Positions 11,338 to 16,004 of a stretch of DNA of 16,004 nucleotides are shown in pieces (position 1 is the stretch's first letter; each line of letters opens with the position of its first letter). The stretch lies in NCBI GenBank assembly GCA_946619625.1, contig CAMOMF010000158.1:1-16004 (forward strand), read 5' to 3'. Under the pieces are notes generated by a model. It saw only the letters and a program-made list of their open reading frames with translations, did not search any database and was not told the origin of the DNA. Made by a program: the position numbers and the translations under genes. Source of the DNA: an uncultured Bacteroidales bacterium (lineage in GTDB: Bacteria; Bacteroidota; Bacteroidia; Bacteroidales; Paludibacteraceae).

Positions 11338-14300
11338 TTACTTGCTAACCTGTGCACCGAGAACCGTGTAGCGTACACCATTGCGGATGATGTAAACCTG
11401 ACCGTTCTCAATTACCTTCAGCACTTTAACATCACTACCATTGATGTTTTTAATGCCGGAAGCGACACCAGTCATCTCGTAAACACCGTAACCGTTTTCA
11501 CCGGTGTAGAGGTAGATTGTGGCTTTGTTGCCGTCAACTTCTACCGTTGGAACCGCTGTACGATAAGCATTCTGCTGAACGCCCATACCGCCTGCAGGCA
11601 GATACCACATAGGTGTCAGACCGGAGAAAGCCTTAGCAGCATCGGCATACTTGAAGATAGCAAACGAACCGGCAGGGTTCTCTACGTTGTTGGTAGCCGC
11701 CATGATAACAAAGTATTCATCGCCAATCTGGAACTCGCAGATACCGTTATGACCGGCACCGACACGGCAAGTATCACCCTCGTTGTTCACTACAGTTACA
11801 CCGGTCGGGCAAGCCTTGAGGTCGTCCGCAAATACACCATCCATGGTGAAGAGAGTAGGACGGCAAGCGTGATGATCGAGATAGAAGTAGTTGTCGTCAA
11901 CAGGGAATACCTGGCAAGCACAGTTGTTCTCTGTATAAAGAACACCCGGCTCTTTCCACAGATAGGTGTCGTTCTCTGCATTAACGACAAGGTCGATACG
12001 CTCAGCAGGAGCAGCAACGCCATTGTTAATCTCCCACTTGTATGCGGTCTGCTGGTCTTCGTTCATCGAGTTACCGAACATTACGATAGCATGACCGGTT
12101 ACATCACCATAAACGCCGATAGCATCCATACGCCAGCTATCCTTATCCTCATCAGAACGATAGAAGTCCGGATTGTCAAACAGACGCTCGTTGATCAACT
12201 CGGTAGCAGCACCGGTAGCGAGGTCAACAACATAAACCATTACTCTTTGGGCACCCGAAGCGCAAGCCGTAATCAAGCAATGACCAGCGTTGTCGAGTTT
12301 CACATCGTTGAACTTGAGGGTAACAGCGTCTTTCCATTCATTTGATGTTTCGTCAAATGCCTGGAAGAGATGTTCACCGGTGATGATAATCGGGTCGAGC
12401 ATTTCGCCAGTAGCACCATCAACGACGGTGAAGGAGCCATTCTCACGGTTGATGAAATACATCTTGCCGTCTTTAGCCACCATACCACGGCAGAAGTTGG
12501 TGCCGGCGGGACGGTTAGCAGAATAGTTGTCGAGTTTGTCGCAGATAAGCCACTTGTTGCGCAAGGTGTACTCACCGTTATCGCCACGAGCAGGATATAC
12601 ATAGTTGTCACGACCTGACAGAGGAGCAAGTTCTACGCCTGAAACCGGTCCAACGAACTGGAATGCGCCTTTGTAAGCACCACCAATGAGATGAATGTTA
12701 ACACGTGTACCAACGGGGAACGCGGTTTGGTCAAGTACTACCTTGTAGCACTCTACGGTGTCGATACCATCCGTTACGTAGGTATTGCCTTTAGAGTCGT
12801 AAGAAGAGATAACCAAGCCCTCAACTTTGATACGTTTAGCGAAATAGTTGAGCATGTTCGCCTTGAGGTTAGCCAAGGTAGCAGAAACCTCGGGGTTCAA
12901 AGCATGACCAGCCTCTTTGGACTTCATCTCGGCGTCAGCAATTTCAGGAGCCCCGTTGTAGATGACGTTCTTACCGGTAACTACGATATAGTCGCCGGGG
13001 ACGAGGGTTTGGGCAGCTTTCATATAAACGAGCACAGAAGCAGTAGCGTCCTGGATGTACACTTGCTTGCCATCCACGAAGTTAACCGTACCGGCGGTCT
13101 TCACATTAGCCAAGCTATCAGAAGCGATAGCCTCTTGAATCGTCTGGATGTATTCAATCCATTTTGCATACAGTTTTCCACCAGGAATGTTGGATTCAGG
13201 ACTAATAGTGGTTATCTTAGCACCGGAGAAGTCAGCCGTAGCATACCAACCGTCGAAGGTAAAGCCCTCTTTGTAAGGAGCATTGAGGGTAACCTCGGTA
13301 ACAACCTCTGTCGGGTTAGCAAATGCGTGTTTCCATGCGGCATTGAATGCAGCCGGAGTGCCACATATTGACCAGTTGCAGGTGTAAGGATAACCATCAG
13401 TAGCAGGAGAGTTGAGCATGAAGCCCGAAACGTCTGCACGGAAGTAAGCGTCAGCGACACCTATGGTCATGTTCTTCAACGAATCCGTACCGCGACCTTC
13501 GTTAGCTGTGCCCTTGAAGTGGTCGATAAGGTCTACGAGGAATTGGTACTTCGGATTGTTGAGGAAGAGGTTAGCGCACTTCTGGTCAGCAGACCAAGTC
13601 TTGTTCTGGAAGAATCCAGATACAGTAGCAGCTTGTCCTTGAGCCTCAGCTTCGGGAACCCAGTTGTCACCAATCTTGAAGTAGTAAATACCATTCTGAT
13701 ACTTCACAACAGCAAGGCTGCTATTATATGCAGTATTGTAGTCTTTCTGAATCTCCAGCATCAACTGGCCTTTGCTTACCCAGTTGGAGTCGTTGGTTAC
13801 GCCACCATTGAGTTCGTACTCAACAGAGAGGATGCTCACAAACTTACCTGTAAGAGAAATGCTCTCTTTTCCATTCAGTTCGATGGTATATTCGTCAGAG
13901 TACAACTCTTCACCTTTGTACCACCCCATGAATGTAGCGCCAGTTGCAGGCACAGCGGTCAAGGATACAGGCGTACCGTAAACTACAGAGTTGTCGCCGA
14001 TAACCATCCCTTCCGGCATTGCGATAGAGCCAAGAGTAGCATCGTTAACAGCAAGTGAAACGGTTACGTTGTCTTTAGCCTCGAATACAGCGGTAAGCGC
14101 GATGTTGCCATTAACAGCGAAGGTGTAGGTAGCGTCTGTAGAAACGGTTGTTTCTCCATTCTTCCAAGCCACAAATTCGTAGCCGGGCTTAGGAGTAGCC
14201 GTAACCGTAGCGTTAGCGCCTACAGCCACGTCGCCAGCACCTGAAACAGTACCCATAGTCTCGTCGCAAGAGAGCGAAACTTCGGCAGCAACAGTAACGT

Positions 14301-15744
14301 TCAGTTTGAACAGAGCCACACCGTCAGACCCGTTACCTACCTGGATATAGGCGTTGTTGTCGTCAATTTTGGTTGCATTGAGGAATACACCCACGTTGGT
14401 GCTGTTAGCGGCAGTAGTAGTGTTTGCATAGAAAGTAGTCTTGGTAGCGTCAGCCTTGTCAACAGCCATAGCGCTGTCAGTCATATTGAAGACAGCAAAC
14501 TCGGAAGAGTAGTTTACAGTACCAGCCGGATAGATGGCAAAGTCTTTGCCTGCAAGGTTAACCAAAGCGCCACTGAGGGTAGTTGCTTTGTAGCCCGGCA
14601 TAGCGATAGCACCCTTGTCCACACCATTCTCATAGAGGTAGAAACCGGCTTGACCGGAAGAACGACGTTGTACATATTGTACGATGGAGTCACCTGCAAC
14701 AACGAAGTTCTGTACGTTGCTACCTTGTATAGCAATCGTTTTGGTAACGACTTCTTGATTATCAGTACCTGCATTCTTGATAGCAACAACCAACAGGTTA
14801 ACAGAATTACCATAGAGGAAAACGTATCCACCTTCGGCAGAGAAGACGTCACCTGTAGCAGTAACGATATCGGTACGACCCAGTCCTGTGAACGGAATGT
14901 CGACAGAAGCGGAGAGGTCGTGCTTAACGAGGAAGATGTGCGAAGGAGTGCTGGGGAAGGTACCTTCTACAACAAAGTTACCGGCGCCGTCCACACAGAA
15001 AGCGGTACCATCGATAGCATCGTTGGTGAAGAGTGTATCGACAGTGAGACCATCCTTCGTACCATAGATGGTATGGTTCGCCTTGCTTTCCCAGTACACA
15101 TACTCGCCAAACCCGGTCCACTGACGGGTGTCAGCAGTAGTCCAACCAAGGGGAGCACCAGACCAAAGTTTCTCAACGGTGGCAACCGTCTTGGTTTCGC
15201 CCTGCACTTGTAGAGCGAAGTAGTAGAAGTTGAGACCGTTAACAGGGTAAGAGAGGATGATTTCGCCTGCAGTAACATCCACAACTACCGGGTGATAGAA
15301 ATAAGAACCGTCCAACGAATCTTTCAATGCCTCGGTAATAGCGGCATTGAATAGTTCGTTCTCACCTTGCTTGATAATGAGTGTACGGTCGTTATCAGAA
15401 TTCTTTCCAGTACGAACACCGATTACCAGTTTACCATCAACGGCTGCAGTCAATTTAAGATAGTTACTGGTGACATTGGCATCAGTCTTTCCACCGGTCT
15501 TCAGGCGGTGTGTGCAAGCCACAGCCGAAGCCATGTTGTCTCCAAAACTGGCGTTGTTGGCATCGATAGACATCTTGCCATTCGGGTCAATGAGTTGGAG
15601 CGAAAGATTAGCCGCAGCAAAAGTGGCATTGTTCAGAGATCCTGCTGAAGCGACATCAGTCTCTCCGAAAACAATCGCCGGCGCTTGCGCGAACGACATA
15701 ACTGCTGCAAAGAGGACAGCAGCGAAAAGAGAAAGTCTTTTCAT
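11338..15744 (-). CDS. Giant T9SS-exported protein with InlB-like repeats
   Basis: This 1468-residue protein begins with a signal peptide (1-20, ending S-F-A-Q). Residues 21-185 form a beta domain. Residues about 190-485 look like repeated beta strands, perhaps a propeller. Two bacterial repeat (InlB B-like) domains span about 487-557 and 560-637 (F-V-A-W-K-N-G, F-M-G-W-Y-K-G). Another InlB/Flg_new unit opens at 640 (Y-E-L-N-G-G) and closes at about 822-862 (F-D-G-W-Y and L-Y-A-K-W), with some 160 residues inserted between. Residues about 865-1040 resemble two OB-like modules of the DUF5689 kind, and 1050-1430 a second propeller-like region. The T9SS signal occupies the last 30 residues (E-N-G-Q-V-Y-I-I-R-N-G-V-R-Y). 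No catalytic motif was found, so adhesion or a surface role is most plausible. It has its own leader and no strong promoter box. Confidence 0.85.
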   Translation of the reverse strand: MKRLSLFAAVLFAAVMSFAQAPAIVFGETDVASAGSLNNATFAAANLSLQLIDPNGKMSIDANNASFGDNMASAVACTHRLKTGGKTDANVTSNYLKLTAAVDGKLVIGVRTGKNSDNDRTLIIKQGENELFNAAITEALKDSLDGSYFYHPVVVDVTAGEIILSYPVNGLNFYYFALQVQGETKTVATVEKLWSGAPLGWTTADTRQWTGFGEYVYWESKANHTIYGTKDGLTVDTLFTNDAIDGTAFCVDGAGNFVVEGTFPSTPSHIFLVKHDLSASVDIPFTGLGRTDIVTATGDVFSAEGGYVFLYGNSVNLLVVAIKNAGTDNQEVVTKTIAIQGSNVQNFVVAGDSIVQYVQRRSSGQAGFYLYENGVDKGAIAMPGYKATTLSGALVNLAGKDFAIYPAGTVNYSSEFAVFNMTDSAMAVDKADATKTTFYANTTTAANSTNVGVFLNATKIDDNNAYIQVGNGSDGVALFKLNVTVAAEVSLSCDETMGTVSGAGDVAVGANATVTATPKPGYEFVAWKNGETTVSTDATYTFAVNGNIALTAVFEAKDNVTVSLAVNDATLGSIAMPEGMVIGDNSVVYGTPVSLTAVPATGATFMGWYKGEELYSDEYTIELNGKESISLTGKFVSILSVEYELNGGVTNDSNWVSKGQLMLEIQKDYNTAYNSSLAVVKYQNGIYYFKIGDNWVPEAEAQGQAATVSGFFQNKTWSADQKCANLFLNNPKYQFLVDLIDHFKGTANEGRGTDSLKNMTIGVADAYFRADVSGFMLNSPATDGYPYTCNWSICGTPAAFNAAWKHAFANPTEVVTEVTLNAPYKEGFTFDGWYATADFSGAKITTISPESNIPGGKLYAKWIEYIQTIQEAIASDSLANVKTAGTVNFVDGKQVYIQDATASVLVYMKAAQTLVPGDYIVVTGKNVIYNGAPEIADAEMKSKEAGHALNPEVSATLANLKANMLNYFAKRIKVEGLVISSYDSKGNTYVTDGIDTVECYKVVLDQTAFPVGTRVNIHLIGGAYKGAFQFVGPVSGVELAPLSGRDNYVYPARGDNGEYTLRNKWLICDKLDNYSANRPAGTNFCRGMVAKDGKMYFINRENGSFTVVDGATGEMLDPIIITGEHLFQAFDETSNEWKDAVTLKFNDVKLDNAGHCLITACASGAQRVMVYVVDLATGAATELINERLFDNPDFYRSDEDKDSWRMDAIGVYGDVTGHAIVMFGNSMNEDQQTAYKWEINNGVAAPAERIDLVVNAENDTYLWKEPGVLYTENNCACQVFPVDDNYFYLDHHACRPTLFTMDGVFADDLKACPTGVTVVNNEGDTCRVGAGHNGICEFQIGDEYFVIMAATNNVENPAGSFAIFKYADAAKAFSGLTPMWYLPAGGMGVQQNAYRTAVPTVEVDGNKATIYLYTGENGYGVYEMTGVASGIKNINGSDVKVLKVIENGQVYIIRNGVRYTVLGAQVSK

Positions 15745-15788
15745 AATTTGTGTTTTTTTAGTTAATAAATTTTGCTTCCTTCCCGCCG

Positions 15789-15802
15789 TGGAACGCGTTC
15801 CA
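15789..15802. promoter_or_regulatory. Perfect 14-bp palindrome in the leader, possible operator
   Basis: TGGAACGCGTTCCA is its own reverse complement. It lies about 45 nt upstream of the start codon of the 1468-residue protein in otherwise AT-rich leader DNA. A dimeric repressor site is a reasonable reading, but no cognate regulator is in the window. In RNA it could also pair between two transcripts. Confidence 0.4.
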
Positions 15803-15906
15803 AGCGACTCGGTTGCGTTAAGTAAATATTTGTGTTTGTATATGCTTATTTGTTGCTTGTTTGTCGGTAAAATGCGGACAAACTTTGCAAGTTAGTTGCC
15901 TTATAT
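15803..15906. other. Intergenic leader with weak promoter-like words only
   Basis: The region upstream of the large exported-protein gene holds no gene. On the plus strand AAACTTTG (near 15883-15890) is one base from the -7 consensus and has a TTG 20 nt upstream. It could start a transcript that leaves the window. On the minus strand TAACTTGC is a weaker match. Neither is good enough to call. Confidence 0.35.
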
Positions 15907-15983
15907 CATAATAATATCATAATAATAACATAATAATAGCATAATAATATCATAATAATAACATAATAATAACATAATAATAT
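15907..15983. repeat. 11-nt tandem repeat, seven units
   Basis: Seven units of CATAATAATAN follow one another exactly, varying only in the last base (T, A, G, T, A, A, T). A diverged unit, CCTAATAAGGG (15984-15994), and TTGCTATCAA follow at the window edge. The array has no spacers, so it is not a CRISPR. The 11-nt period is close to one DNA helical turn, and the A-tract-like steps would repeat on one face. It lies about 165 nt upstream of the 1468-residue gene. Confidence 0.85.
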
Positions 15984-16004
15984 CCTAATAAGGGTTGCTA
16001 TCAA

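Noticed and set aside
11215..12345. 376-residue ORF on the plus strand
   Set aside because: It lies antisense to the C-terminal part of the exported protein, whose reverse frame carries the conserved T9SS tail. It also runs through the terminator-like hairpin. It is most likely a shadow ORF.
15907..15983. CRISPR array
   Set aside because: The units are 11 nt and contiguous, with no unique spacers, and no cas genes are present.

Overview
The window looks like chromosomal DNA from a Bacteroidota bacterium, most likely an uncultured member of the Bacteroidales. Four secreted proteins end in the short C-terminal signal used by the type IX secretion system (T9SS), with a core of K-x-L-x-N-G-Q-x-x-I-x-x-N-G-x-x-Y-x-x-x-G. 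The two clearest promoters have the Bacteroidetes form TTG-(20 nt)-TAnnTTTG, and starts generally lack a strong Shine-Dalgarno sequence. The order-level placement is inference; no rRNA or marker gene is present.

Layout. (1) 1-1328, minus strand: a T9SS-exported protein with a CBM26-like starch-binding segment, followed by the 5' end of a small ORF that leaves the window. (2) 1329-2299 has no convincing protein gene. It holds a 17-nt tandem repeat, an unidentified structured RNA unit on the minus strand (promoter 1883-1913, terminator 1618-1648), an 8-nt tandem repeat and the promoter of the next operon. (3) 2300-5701, plus strand: a tightly packed set encoding a zeta-toxin-like P-loop kinase, an overlapping 72-residue protein, uridine kinase, a membrane-anchored lytic transglycosylase and two short chromate-transporter subunits. 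(4) 5702-5835: a convergent intergenic region with two inverted copies of a small repeat that can form one large hairpin. (5) 5836-11215, minus strand: two genes for T9SS cargo, an NAGPA-type phosphodiester glycosidase followed by a large N-acetylmuramoyl-L-alanine amidase. (6) 11338-15744, minus strand: a 1468-residue T9SS-exported protein with InlB-like and other beta domains. (7) 15745-16004: its leader with a perfect 14-bp palindrome, then an 11-nt tandem repeat.

How it fits together. The exported amidase and glycosidase are both predicted to act on cell-wall or surface glycopolymers outside the cell. The transglycosylase in the facing operon acts on the cell's own peptidoglycan. Udk salvages uridine and cytidine. 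The two ChrA halves would pair as one anion transporter.

The most unusual content is non-coding: the roughly 260-nt structured RNA; a four-copy dispersed repeat whose two small stems change sequence while staying paired; and 8-nt periodic spacers at many gene borders that in places supply the stop and start codons of the flanking genes.
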